This document shows, piece by piece, positions 6,784 to 6,894 of a DNA stretch of 6,894 nt. Both the position numbers and the translations under genes were made by a program. Where the stretch lies: assembly GCA_003445855.1 (NCBI GenBank), contig DMCG01000109.1:8068-14961 (forward strand). Reading direction: 5' to 3'. The DNA is from Spartobacteria bacterium. GTDB taxonomy: Bacteria; Verrucomicrobiota; Verrucomicrobiia; Chthoniobacterales; UBA10450. Position 1 is the stretch's first letter, and each line of letters begins with the position of its first letter. The notes under the pieces were generated by a model. The model ran no database searches. It saw only the letters and a program-made list of their open reading frames with translations, and had not been told where the DNA came from.

Positions 6784-6894
6784 CTTGCGGGTTGATGCTG
6801 CGTAGCAGCTAACGGTACTTCGCTCTCAAGCGTTCGTGTGGTTGTTCAAAGGTTGTTACTTGCACGTCCCTCAATTGATCTTGTTGGCCACGAA
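6784..6894. other. Upstream region of the DUF2231 gene, with a small inverted repeat
   Basis: No gene is seen here. A perfect 5-base inverted repeat with a 3-base loop (GCTGC-GTA-GCAGC, 6797-6809) and a 4-base one (CGCT-CTCA-AGCG, 6821-6832) lie in the probable 5' leader. Both are short enough to be chance. No convincing -35/-10 pair was found, and the promoter may lie beyond the right edge. Confidence 0.3.

Overview
The window is chromosomal-type DNA from a moderately GC-rich, free-living bacterium. The gene families present (membrane-anchored SDR, fused FAD/Fe-S 2-hydroxyacid dehydrogenase, pyruvate-oxidase-like TPP enzyme, DUF2231 membrane protein) are ones I associate with soil bacteria such as Verrucomicrobia or Acidobacteria. 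That placement is a weak inference; no marker gene is present. I see no RNA gene, CRISPR array, insertion sequence, phage gene or long repeat.

Layout, left to right. Bases 1-209 (+) are the last 68 codons of a short-chain dehydrogenase/reductase that ends in a membrane segment. It converges on a long minus-strand block, and the two stop codons share the bases TTAA at 206-209, so there is no spacer. The minus-strand block, in transcription order from the right, is: a four-helix DUF2231 membrane protein (6772-6323); a roughly 320-base stretch holding one doubtful small ORF (6221-6024); a TPP-dependent pyruvate oxidase/acetolactate synthase-like enzyme (6001-4211); an enolase-superfamily enzyme of the mandelate racemase subgroup (4214-3108); and a 975-residue fused FAD and Fe-S dehydrogenase related to GlcD/GlcF and YdiJ (3133-206).

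The last three genes overlap end to start (4 bases with a GTGA junction, then 26 bases), so they are almost certainly one translationally coupled operon. A plausible joint role is catabolism of a hydroxy or sugar acid. The enolase-superfamily enzyme would dehydrate or epimerise the acid, the flavin/Fe-S enzyme would oxidise a D-2-hydroxyacid to a 2-keto acid, and the TPP enzyme would decarboxylate pyruvate or another 2-keto acid. Both redox enzymes could pass electrons to the respiratory chain. The substrates cannot be read from the sequence. All the families are known. What is of interest is the gene combination, the unassigned substrate of the mandelate racemase homologue, and the short ORF whose N-terminus resembles that of the TPP enzyme beside it.
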